Under the pieces are notes generated by a model that had not been told where the DNA came from, ran no database searches, and saw only the letters and a list, made by a program, of their open reading frames with translations. Below are positions 52,280-59,449 of a DNA stretch of 64,000 nucleotides, piece by piece. Position numbers and translations under genes: made by a program. Source of the stretch: PALSA-555 sp035468285. GTDB taxonomy: Bacteria > Actinomycetota > Acidimicrobiia > IMCC26256 > PALSA-555. Position 1 is the first letter of the stretch. The number at the start of each line of letters is the position of its first letter. The stretch lies in assembly GCA_035468285.1 (NCBI GenBank), contig DATISY010000071.1, positions 44,223 through 108,222 on the forward strand. The letters run 5' to 3'.

Positions 52280-53874
52280 ATCGCCTCGATCCCGGTCCGG
52301 CCCCCCTCCATCACCACGAGGCAGGCGATCTCGGTCTGTTCGCCGCGGGCCACGACCTGCCACAGCGCCCGCCGGCGCCGACAGACCCGATCCCACCAGC
52401 GCACATCCTGGGGCCACGGGCCGGCCCAGGCGATCACCGGCGCGTCCCCGACCGGCTCGGCCACCAGGCGGGCCGGCGCGGCGGACGCCTCTCCCCGTCC
52501 CGACACGATGACCGGGATCCCTCGGGCGTCGAGCAGCGACGCGGTCAGGCGGGGCTCATAGACCCGGGTCGGCGCGGGGCCCGGAACCACTCCGGGCCAG
52601 CCTGGCCGCTCCGGGCCCGGGTCCGACGTCTGGGTCTCACCCCACGGCACCCACCGGATCCGTTCGCTGGGGAGACGACCGCCACACGACACCGCGGTGA
52701 CGACCGCGTCCGGTCCGAGCATCCCTTGGAGGCGCGCCAGGACCTGATCCGCCCGATCACCCGCAGCGGCGTCACCACCCCAGAAGCCCAGCTGACGGCC
52801 AACCGCGGGGACGACCCGATCGGGGGCGAGCCGGACGAGGACGAGGCCCGCGGTCGCGTCGTCGTCGACGCCGTCGGTGTCGAGACGCCGGCCGGTGAGC
52901 CAGCCGTCGAGCTGCCAGCGCAGCCGCGTGACGAGCGCCGCGGACGTGAGCCGGCCGTCGTGGCGCCAGCAGCGCGACAAGCGTTCGCCGTGCTCCGTCT
53001 CGGCTTCCACCACGACCTGGGTGCACGCCAACCCCAGCGTGGCGAGCCGTTCGAGGAGCCGGTCGGCGAGCCCTTTCGCCGCGAACGCCGCTTCGTCGAC
53101 CCGGGTCGCGGGAGGGTCGAGCTCGCAGGTCTCGACCAGCTCGGGGGGTGGAGGCAGCGGCGGCGCGGTGTGCTCGTCGAGGCCGCGGGCGAGCCGATGG
53201 GCGCGGGCCCCGGACCGTCCGAACCGGGTGAGGACCGACGGGGCCGGCAAGGCTGCGAAGTCGCCGAGGTGGGCCAGTCCGAGCCGTTGCAGCAGAGGCG
53301 TGAGCTCGTCGTCGTCGAGCGCCGTCACCGGCCACGCCGCGAGGAACGCGGGCGTGTCACCCGACGCGACGACGCGGACACCTCCCGCGGGGGCGCGGCG
53401 AGCAGCCAGTCGGGCCGCGAAGGGCCCGTCAGCGACCCCGACACGGGCGTCGCCAATCCCGATCTCGGCCACCGCGGCTAAGACCCGACTGGCGAGGCCG
53501 TCGTCCCCGCCGAAGTAGCGAGACGGGCCCCGGGTGGGGAACGTCAGCAACCCTGGGCGCTCGAGGACCACCCCGGGGGTGATCAGCTCCGTCGTGCGAG
53601 CCACGGCTTCGAACGCGCGCGCTTCGTCGGCGAGATCGGCGTCGACCACGACGAGGCCAGGACAGCGAGCCTCGGCCTCGCGGCGCCGCAGCCCTCGCGT
53701 CACCCTCTCGACCCGCGCGTCTCGAGACGCGGCCCGCACCACCAACCCGTGGCTCCCAGGCTCGACGACGGCGACGGGGCTGGTGCCCACCGCCGGGTGC
53801 GCGCGCCGGGCCACGACCACCGGCCAGTCGGGGCACCAGAGACACAACGTCCGTTCAGCTGGCGAGAACACCAC
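52270..53874 (-). CDS. imuB: ImuB, catalytically inactive Y-family polymerase homologue
   Basis: A 534-residue Y-family-like protein with the Dpo4 fold outline: LCLWCPDWPVVVARR at the N-terminus, helix-hairpin-helix LLQRLGLAHLGDFAALP, then the little-finger region and a C-terminal extension. The metal-binding acidic residues of active Y polymerases are missing (CLWCPDWP in place of the DxD-type motif), as expected for ImuB, which links DnaE2 to the sliding clamp. GTG 53874 is chosen; a GTG at 53898 is possible. It overlaps imuA' by 20 bases. Confidence 0.88.
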   Translation of the reverse strand: MVFSPAERTLCLWCPDWPVVVARRAHPAVGTSPVAVVEPGSHGLVVRAASRDARVERVTRGLRRREAEARCPGLVVVDADLADEARAFEAVARTTELITPGVVLERPGLLTFPTRGPSRYFGGDDGLASRVLAAVAEIGIGDARVGVADGPFAARLAARRAPAGGVRVVASGDTPAFLAAWPVTALDDDELTPLLQRLGLAHLGDFAALPAPSVLTRFGRSGARAHRLARGLDEHTAPPLPPPPELVETCELDPPATRVDEAAFAAKGLADRLLERLATLGLACTQVVVEAETEHGERLSRCWRHDGRLTSAALVTRLRWQLDGWLTGRRLDTDGVDDDATAGLVLVRLAPDRVVPAVGRQLGFWGGDAAAGDRADQVLARLQGMLGPDAVVTAVSCGGRLPSERIRWVPWGETQTSDPGPERPGWPGVVPGPAPTRVYEPRLTASLLDARGIPVIVSGRGEASAAPARLVAEPVGDAPVIAWAGPWPQDVRWWDRVCRRRRALWQVVARGEQTEIACLVVMEGGRTGIEAIYD

Positions 53875-54508
53875 GTTCTCGTGTCGTCCTCGCGTCACTG
53901 ATCCGAACGACCGGCGGACGGGCGCGCAACAGTCCGGACCCGAGCTCGAGACCAGACCACGCGCGGGCGCCGACGTGCAGACGGTGGGTGGCGGTCGCCG
54001 GCCACTGGACGGGTGGAAACAGCACGGGCACCAAGACCACACCGCGCTCGCGTGCGCGGGCCACCAGGCGCCGCGCCTCACCGGCGCGGACCTGGCGGGG
54101 CACGTCGGCTACCACCACGCTCATCCCGTCGAGCAGCACGGAGACCGTCGTCGCCCAGCGGTCGGGGGGAACCCGCCGGACCACGACGAAACGCTCGGCG
54201 ACGCCCAGCTCGGCGAGCGCCTCGCCTCCCCACGTGCCGTGGAGATCGACCGCCCCGGCCCATTCCCCCACCGCGGTCGCCGCGGCGCACAGCGACACAG
54301 CCGCCGAGGTGACACCGGCGCCGACGCTGCCGTCGACCACCAGCACCGAGCCTCGCATCAGCCCCTCGGGGAGGATCTCCCCGAGCGGCCCCGGGATGAC
54401 CAGGGTCCGGTCCCGGGCCAGCACCGTCGGACGGACCCGGCCCGCGATCCCGGCCAGACGCGCGCGCGCCTCTCGATCCCGGGCCGGGAGGGCAGCTGGT
54501 TGCGTCAT
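53855..54508 (-). CDS. imuA': ImuA', RecA-like mutasome component
   Basis: A 217-residue RecA-fold protein: the P-loop position reads GSVGAGVTS, with the Lys of the Walker motif absent, followed by LVVARARERGVVLVPVLFP-like strands. It is the accessory partner of ImuB and DnaE2 in SOS mutagenesis. ATG 54508 lies 14 bases downstream of a perfect LexA box, so transcription probably begins almost at the gene. Confidence 0.82.
   Translation of the reverse strand: MTQPAALPARDREARARLAGIAGRVRPTVLARDRTLVIPGPLGEILPEGLMRGSVLVVDGSVGAGVTSAAVSLCAAATAVGEWAGAVDLHGTWGGEALAELGVAERFVVVRRVPPDRWATTVSVLLDGMSVVVADVPRQVRAGEARRLVARARERGVVLVPVLFPPVQWPATATHRLHVGARAWSGLELGSGLLRARPPVVRISDARTTRERGVLAS
53863..53881 (-). 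promoter_or_regulatory. Hairpin enclosing the imuB start codon
   Basis: Perfect seven-base arms CGAGAAC and GTTCTCG flank a five-base loop that contains the imuB GTG (53872-53874). In the mRNA the start codon would sit in the hairpin loop. It could tune translation of ImuB relative to ImuA'; coincidence is possible because arms lie in coding sequence. Confidence 0.35.
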
Positions 54509-54522
54509 TCGCCCCGGTATAC

Positions 54523-54536
54523 CGAACATATGTTCG
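54523..54536. promoter_or_regulatory. LexA (SOS) box of imuA'-imuB
   Basis: CGAACA-TA-TGTTCG, a perfect palindrome with the same half sites as the dnaE2 box, lies 14 bases upstream of imuA'. A GTATACC just downstream on the leftward strand could be the -10 element, so LexA would block the promoter directly. Confidence 0.9.
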
Positions 54537-54597
54537 TGGCGCAACCGGGAGCGAAAAGGTCTCGCCGAGGTGGGAAGCGACCGACCACGATGGGCGG

Positions 54598-55182
54598 GTG
54601 GAGCATCCGACGCCGCTCGAGCTGACCGAGGGGTTGGAGGAGGTCCTCCGGTCCCCCCACGACGAGGGACCCGTCATGCTCATCGTGCGTCGGCAGGGCG
54701 CCGCGGCGCGTGACGTGCTGCCCGCGGCAACGCTGGACGTGACGGACGGCCTCGTCGGCGACACGTGGCGGACCCGGGGAAGCCGACGGACCCCGGACGG
54801 GCTAGCCGATCCCAAGATGCAGCTGACCGTGATGAACGCCCGCGCCGCCGCGCTCATCGCCGTCGAGGACGAGCGCTGGAAGCTGGCGGGCGATCAGCTC
54901 TACGCCGACCTCGATCTCAGCGAAGCCAACCTGCCGCCCGGCACTCGGCTCGCGGTCGGGTCGGCGATGATCGAGGTCACCGACGCGCCGCACCTGGGTT
55001 GTGCGAAGTTCCAGGCGCGCTTCGGTGACGACGCGCTCCGGTTCGTCAACTCCGAAGTGGGGCGTACCCTGCGCCTGCGGGGGGTCAACACCCTCGTGGT
55101 GCAGGGCGGCCGCGTGGCGCTTGGTGACGAGATCCGCAAGGTGGGCTCACCCGCGAGCGGCTCCGTCATCCCGGGCCTCTGA
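54598..55182 (+). CDS. MOSC domain protein
   Basis: A 194-residue protein with the MOSC sulfur-carrier fold: TDGLVGDTWRTRG, MQLTVMNARAAALIAVED, GDQLYADLDLSEANLPPGTRL and the key APHLGCAKFQARFG with the conserved Cys. It may handle molybdenum cofactor-linked sulfur or N-hydroxylated substrates. GTG 54598. It is divergent from imuA' and converges with the methyltransferase gene. Confidence 0.83.
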   Translation: MEHPTPLELTEGLEEVLRSPHDEGPVMLIVRRQGAAARDVLPAATLDVTDGLVGDTWRTRGSRRTPDGLADPKMQLTVMNARAAALIAVEDERWKLAGDQLYADLDLSEANLPPGTRLAVGSAMIEVTDAPHLGCAKFQARFGDDALRFVNSEVGRTLRLRGVNTLVVQGGRVALGDEIRKVGSPASGSVIPGL

Positions 55183-55192
55183 CGCCGCTCAC

Positions 55193-55960
55193 CTACCCAG
55201 ATTGTGCGGCAGCGCGGGGGACGACGGGGGTCGCGCGGTTCGGTTTGCGGGCACGGAGGAAGCAGAAGATCGGGAGGCGGTCCCATCCGGTGAAGCGGGA
55301 CTGGCCGGGTGGGCTGTCCCATGCTGGCTCGCGGATCGTCTCGATGAGGAGCCCGGCGGCTTCGAACGCCCGTGCGTACGCCTCGAGCGGACGATGCATC
55401 GAGTGGAACGTCATGGCGAGACCGTCACGTTCGAGATGGTCCGAGTACCGGAACGACGCGAGGTAGGAGCCCGTGATGACGAACGAGGCGTCGCTGGTCT
55501 CGCCGGTGAACGCGCCAGCCGAGTTGATGGGATGCACGATGGCGACCACGAGGTGACCGCCGGGACGGAGGACCCGGGCGGCCTCCCGGATGCTGGCGTC
55601 GAGATCGTCGACGTCCTGGAGCGACATGCATGCCACGGCCAGGTCGGCGACCCCGTCGGCGACGGGAAGGGCGGCGAGGTCCCCCAGCAACGCGGGGGTT
55701 GCCTGGTCATGGGTGACCGCGAGGCGGGTGAGGGTTTCCGAGCTGTCGATGTCGACGACGTGATGGCCGCGCGCGGTGAGTTCCCGGGCCAGGCGCCCTT
55801 CGCCGCCGCCGAGGTCAAGGGTGAGCGGGCCGGGTTCGGGGAGGACCTCGAACAGCCGCCAGCGGGTGAAGTGCCAGAAGGTGTCGTGATCGGGAGCGCG
55901 AGCCCACGCGGCCCACGCGAGCGCCTGGTCGTCCCAGAGCCGGCGGAGCGGCTCGGTCAC
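55193..55960 (-). CDS. Class I SAM-dependent methyltransferase
   Basis: A 255-residue methyltransferase: SAM loop LDLGGGEGRLARELTARGHHV, then GDLAALPVADGVADLAVACMSLQDVDD and ARVLRPGGHLVVAIVHP. Substrate unknown. GTG 55960 overlaps the TGA of the upstream Nfu-N-like gene in GTGA, so they are coupled. It is the last gene of the leftward rnhB operon. Confidence 0.83.
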   Translation of the reverse strand: MTEPLRRLWDDQALAWAAWARAPDHDTFWHFTRWRLFEVLPEPGPLTLDLGGGEGRLARELTARGHHVVDIDSSETLTRLAVTHDQATPALLGDLAALPVADGVADLAVACMSLQDVDDLDASIREAARVLRPGGHLVVAIVHPINSAGAFTGETSDASFVITGSYLASFRYSDHLERDGLAMTFHSMHRPLEAYARAFEAAGLLIETIREPAWDSPPGQSRFTGWDRLPIFCFLRARKPNRATPVVPRAAAQSG

Positions 55961-56325
55961 TCCGCGACAGGCTCGGGCGGCTTGATCGGCTCGACACCGA
56001 TCGCGCGCAGCGCGTCGGGTGACCAGCCGGCCTCGTCGCCGTAGTAGCCGAAGAGGTGGCGGATCGCGTGCTCGACCTTGGGTTCGAGGGTGTCCCAGCG
56101 GTCGGGGGGCGCTTCCACGGTGACCGCGCTCGAGTAGATCGTGACCCGCCAGGCACCGAGGTCGAAGAGCCGTCGGGCGAGCACGTCGGGGGGTCGGGAG
56201 CCGGCCGCGTCGCCGATGGATCCGTACCGTTCGATCGCCATGCCCGTGATCGACCGGTTGCACGAGAAGATCATCATCGACGGTGCGGCACCGTGCCGCG
56301 CGGTCACGGTGATCTCCTGGCCCAT
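55957..56325 (-). CDS. Nfu/NifU N-terminal-domain-like protein
   Basis: A 122-residue protein resembling the Nfu_N domain (PF08712): IFSCNRSITG at the start, DAAGSRPPDVLARRLFDLGAWRVTIYSSAVTVEAPP and DTLEPKVEHAIRHLFGYYGDE. The C-terminal CxxC Fe-S cluster domain of full-length Nfu is absent, so it is a stand-alone version. Start is ATG 56325, 18 bases after the upstream stop. The C-terminus (PIKPPEPVAE) is short and Pro-rich. Role unknown; perhaps a cluster-protein adaptor. Confidence 0.65.
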   Translation of the reverse strand: MGQEITVTARHGAAPSMMIFSCNRSITGMAIERYGSIGDAAGSRPPDVLARRLFDLGAWRVTIYSSAVTVEAPPDRWDTLEPKVEHAIRHLFGYYGDEAGWSPDALRAIGVEPIKPPEPVAE

Positions 56326-56343
56326 GGGTTCGAGCCTAGAGGG

Positions 56344-56916
56344 TCACTCGTGACGACCGAGGACTGCGAGGAGCTGTGACTGACGGTCGGCGCCGGCCGG
56401 GACGCTGACCTCGGTGCCGAACATGCCGCTGCCTTCGAGCATCTCGCGTTGCGGCGTGACCACTTCCCAGCACGCCTCGACGAGGTCGGCGGGCAGGTTG
56501 GTGTCTTGGCCGGTCGACTCGGCGAGATCCCATCCGTGGATCAAGACATCGAGGAACCGGTGCCCGCAGTAGACCGATCCCGGGACCGGGCCGTACGAAA
56601 CGGCCACCATGCGGTCCATGGCGTCCGGTGCGCGGAACGCGGCGGCCGCCTCCGCGGCGGAGGCGTCATAGGCGGCGAGGGGGTCGGCGCCGAGGAGGTC
56701 GCCGTCGAGTCGGTCCCCCACCTCCTCGATGCTCTGCCCTCCGACGAGCGGCGCGACCCAGAAGTTGCCGCTGACGAGGTGGTTGGCCAACGCCCGAACA
56801 TTCCAGTCCGCGCACGTCGACGGGAGGGACCACTGGTCCGGTCCGATCCCCGCGACGAACGCCCGGGTGGTCTCGAGGACCGCCCGCGCATGGGCTTCAG
56901 GCAAGTTGACGCTCAT
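56344..56916 (-). CDS. TIGR03086 family metal-binding protein (mycothiol-dependent type fold)
   Basis: A 190-residue four-helix-bundle protein of the DinB/maleylpyruvate isomerase group: LPSTCADWNVRALANHLVSGNFW (first metal His), and HRFLDVLIHGWDLAESTG (two further His). Members of TIGR03086 are actinobacterial and uncharacterised; thiol-dependent metabolism is a reasonable guess. ATG 56916 has a gaggagtcc Shine-Dalgarno. It follows rnhB by 44 bases. Confidence 0.8.
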   Translation of the reverse strand: MSVNLPEAHARAVLETTRAFVAGIGPDQWSLPSTCADWNVRALANHLVSGNFWVAPLVGGQSIEEVGDRLDGDLLGADPLAAYDASAAEAAAAFRAPDAMDRMVAVSYGPVPGSVYCGHRFLDVLIHGWDLAESTGQDTNLPADLVEACWEVVTPQREMLEGSGMFGTEVSVPAGADRQSQLLAVLGRHE

Positions 56917-56960
56917 GGACTCCTCCGGAAACGAGGCGGGCGCGTCGGGTACCAACGACC

Positions 56961-57617
56961 CTACGCGAACAAGCGGCCGGGAGGCGGCGGGACGCCCCGC
57001 CAGCACAGCCCATCCATGAAGATCCACGACCGCCGGTGGATGGCGCTGGGGCCGTAGGCCCGGAGCGCGTGCTGATGCATGGGGGCCGGATACCCGACAT
57101 TGGACTCGAAGTCGTATGGCGGGTAGTGCTCCGCCTCCTCTCGCATGAGCGCGTCGCGGGTGACCTTCGCCACACATGACGCGGCCGCGACCGCGAGGAT
57201 CGACATGTCACCTTTCACGACCGTGATCACCCGGTCACCGAGGCCGAGGTAATCGAACTTGCCGTCGAGCAGGATCCGGTCGGGCACGTAGCCCTGTGCG
57301 GACAGCTCGGTGAGCGCCCGATTGGCGGCGTAGCGCAGCGCGATGGTCATCCCGAGCGCGTCGCACTCCTCGTAGGAGGCGTGTCCGACGCCGATCGCGA
57401 CGGCCCAGTCACGCACCGCGGCGGCGGCGCGTTCACGTTCCGGGCGCGCCAACATCTTCGAATCGCGGACACCGCGCAGATGATCGGGTGCGGGTACGAC
57501 GGCCGCGACGGTCACCGGGCCGGCCCACGCGCCGCGCCCGACCTCGTCGATGCCGACGACGACCTCGTCCCCTGCCTGCCAGCAGCGGCGCTCGAGCCGC
57601 AGCGTCGGGTAAGTCAC
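56961..57617 (-). CDS. rnhB: Ribonuclease HII
   Basis: A 218-residue RNase HII. The catalytic DE pair is in VGIDEVGRGAWAGPV (Asp24, Glu25), with the third Asp in ILLDGK and the fourth near the C-terminus. It removes ribonucleotides misincorporated in DNA. GTG 57617 is the start. It heads the leftward operon rnhB, TIGR03086, Nfu-N-like, methyltransferase. Confidence 0.93.
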   Translation of the reverse strand: MTYPTLRLERRCWQAGDEVVVGIDEVGRGAWAGPVTVAAVVPAPDHLRGVRDSKMLARPERERAAAAVRDWAVAIGVGHASYEECDALGMTIALRYAANRALTELSAQGYVPDRILLDGKFDYLGLGDRVITVVKGDMSILAVAAASCVAKVTRDALMREEAEHYPPYDFESNVGYPAPMHQHALRAYGPSAIHRRSWIFMDGLCWRGVPPPPGRLFA

Positions 57618-57695
57618 GGGACGAAAACTATCTGTTCACGCGGTCGTCACCGCGGCTCGGTTTCAATCCGGGCTCACGCTCGGTACGATCGTCGC

Positions 57696-57905
57696 ATGCA
57701 GCCCGGAACGCGTGTCGAGGTCCGGTCCCGGTTCGACCGGCGCTGGGCCCGGGGCTTCGAGGTCGACGCTGTCGTCGCCGAGCCCGACGTCCCCGATCCG
57801 GGCTACCGGATCCGCCGCCGCTCGGACGGGGCGGTGCTGCCGTCGCTGTTCGTCAGCGACGAGGTCCGGGAGGAGAAGCGCGGCCGGTCGATGTGGTGGA
57901 TGTGA
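57696..57905 (+). CDS. Small basic protein of unknown function
   Basis: A 69-residue protein: VEVRSRFDRRWARGFEVDAVV, PGYRIRRRSDGAVLPSLFVSDEVREEKRG. It looks like a compact beta-barrel and is common as a hypothetical protein in actinobacteria. No function is known to me. ATG 57696. It is followed by a convergent hairpin. Confidence 0.6.
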   Translation: MQPGTRVEVRSRFDRRWARGFEVDAVVAEPDVPDPGYRIRRRSDGAVLPSLFVSDEVREEKRGRSMWWM

Positions 57906-57914
57906 CCGGCTCGG

Positions 57915-57932
57915 CCGAACCCGGCGGTTCGG
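57915..57932. terminator. Convergent hairpin
   Basis: Seven-base arms CCGAACC/GGTTCGG with loop CGGC lie 10 bases past the small protein stop and 24 bases short of the GYD gene stop, where a shared terminator is expected. There is no T-run. Confidence 0.45.
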
Positions 57933-57955
57933 GCTGACCCCTGAGTCGAGGGCGG

Positions 57956-58246
57956 CTACTCGGAGCTGAGCCGCTCGATCAGGTCGTCGATCGGGACCGC
58001 TTGGAGGGTCATCGTCCGCATCGTGCCCCGGGCGGCCAGGTTGATCGCGGCCTTCGCCAGGGTGGCCTCGTCGGGCGCCTCGATGACGTTGAGGAAGTCC
58101 CACTGGCCCATGAGCGCGTACTGGGCGACGACCTTCAGGCCCATCGCCTCGAACTCGTGGGTGACCTCCCGGATCCGCTCCGGGTTCTCCCGGACGGTCG
58201 CCCACCCGTCGGGTCCCAGGGTCGTCAGCATCATGTAGGTGCCCAC
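57956..58246 (-). CDS. GYD domain protein
   Basis: A 96-residue protein of the GYD family: TYMMLTTLGPDGWATVRENPERI, GQWDFLNVIEAPDEATLAKAA and RGTMRTMTLQAVP. Members are ferredoxin-fold proteins of unknown role. GTG 58246 fits the family start; an upstream GTG is possible. It is last in the HAD-RpiB-GYD leftward operon. Confidence 0.75.
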   Translation of the reverse strand: MGTYMMLTTLGPDGWATVRENPERIREVTHEFEAMGLKVVAQYALMGQWDFLNVIEAPDEATLAKAAINLAARGTMRTMTLQAVPIDDLIERLSSE

Positions 58247-58275
58247 CCGCGGAGCGTAGAACGTGGTGGACCCCG

Positions 58276-58698
58276 TCACGATTCGAGGCGCGCGATGTTG
58301 GATGCCTCGGTGGGATCCGGGTCGGTGCCGAACCAGGCGTCGAGCATCTCCCGGGCGAGCTCGGTGCTGGTCAGCCGCAGCCCCATCACGACGACGTTGG
58401 CGTCGTTCCAGCGGCGGGCACCGGCCGCGGTGGCGGCGTCGGTGCACAACGCGGCCCGGGCGCCCGGGACCTTGTTCGCGGCGATGGACGCGCCGGTGCC
58501 CGTCCAGCAGAACAGGACGCCGGTCTCACACGTTCCCGACGCGACCAGCTCCCCGACCTCGCGTCCGACCTGAGCCCACTGCTTGTCCTCCCCGCCGGGC
58601 GGACCGAGCAGGGTCACGTCGTGGCCGCGGTCTCGCAAGTCGTCGGCGACGGCGTCCGTGAGCGGGGTCTGCTCGTCCGAGCCGAGGGCGACACGCAT
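58276..58698 (-). CDS. RpiB/LacA-LacB-type sugar-phosphate isomerase
   Basis: A 140-residue protein of the ribose-5-phosphate isomerase B family. The catalytic Cys64 is in GVLFCWTGTGASIAANKVPGARAAL, where the family has GILICGTGIG; Gly after Cys is replaced by Trp, a notable change near the active site. ATG 58698, 19 bases after the HAD gene stop. It may act on a pentose or another phosphosugar linked to the phosphatase. Confidence 0.8.
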   Translation of the reverse strand: MRVALGSDEQTPLTDAVADDLRDRGHDVTLLGPPGGEDKQWAQVGREVGELVASGTCETGVLFCWTGTGASIAANKVPGARAALCTDAATAAGARRWNDANVVVMGLRLTSTELAREMLDAWFGTDPDPTEASNIARLES

Positions 58699-58717
58699 CC
58701 GTGACACGGAGAGGAGG

Positions 58718-59368
58718 CTAGGGGACGAGCGCGGCGTGGACGTCAGCGAGGGTGGCGAACCGGTGGTGGGGCACGTCGTACCAGTCGCACCAGTCCGCCA
58801 GCGCCCCTTTGGCGAACACGACGTCGGCGAGGAGCGCGGCCTTCCGGTCACTCGTGCCGTCACCGATGAGCACGGTCGTACGCCCGGCCCGGTGTGCGTC
58901 CTTGATGGGGGCCTGCTTGCACACCCCGCAGGTCGCGCAGGCGCAGCAGCGGTCCTCGTGCGGGAACTGGAGGACGCCGGTCACCCAGTCGACCCGGTTC
59001 GTGAGGACAGGGACGCCGGCCGGGCCGCAGACGGCGTCGGCGTAGAAGCCGAAGCCGTCGGAGACGACGGTGAGCTCCGCGCTGGCGTCGCGCAAGGTGG
59101 CGACGAGAGGCACGAAGCCGGGATCGATCGGGACCTCGGCGGCCGTTGCCCGCAGCGTCGCCTCGTCGACGTCGAGGAGCTCCCACTGGCCCACGAGGCA
59201 TTCGCGGCTGCCGATCACGCCTGCGTCGTACTCGTCGTGCAGCCCAAGCCAGGCGTCGGCGGCGTGGCGCGCCAACAGGTGCTGGCCCACGTCGCGGAGC
59301 GTCACGGTGCCGTCGAAGTCGAGGAACACCGACGTGGTCCGGAGGTCCAGAGCCACGCGGGTCGGCAT
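58718..59368 (-). CDS. HAD family phosphatase, MtnX/PSP-like
   Basis: A 216-residue HAD hydrolase: motif I DFDGTVTLRDVG, SDGFGFY as motif II, and motif IV GDGTSDRKAALLADVVFAKG. A Cys-rich stretch CCACATCGVCK lies in the cap region and may bind metal. It would dephosphorylate a small molecule, possibly methylthioribulose-type sugars or phosphoserine. ATG 59368; divergent from the mannosidase gene with an 81-base gap. Confidence 0.8.
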   Translation of the reverse strand: MPTRVALDLRTTSVFLDFDGTVTLRDVGQHLLARHAADAWLGLHDEYDAGVIGSRECLVGQWELLDVDEATLRATAAEVPIDPGFVPLVATLRDASAELTVVSDGFGFYADAVCGPAGVPVLTNRVDWVTGVLQFPHEDRCCACATCGVCKQAPIKDAHRAGRTTVLIGDGTSDRKAALLADVVFAKGALADWCDWYDVPHHRFATLADVHAALVP

Positions 59369-59449
59369 CGATCGATGGTACCGAGCGGCGCGCTGCAGCA
59401 CGTCGAGCGTCCCGTCGGCGGTCCGGGTCCGGACCGTAGGCTGCGCGTC

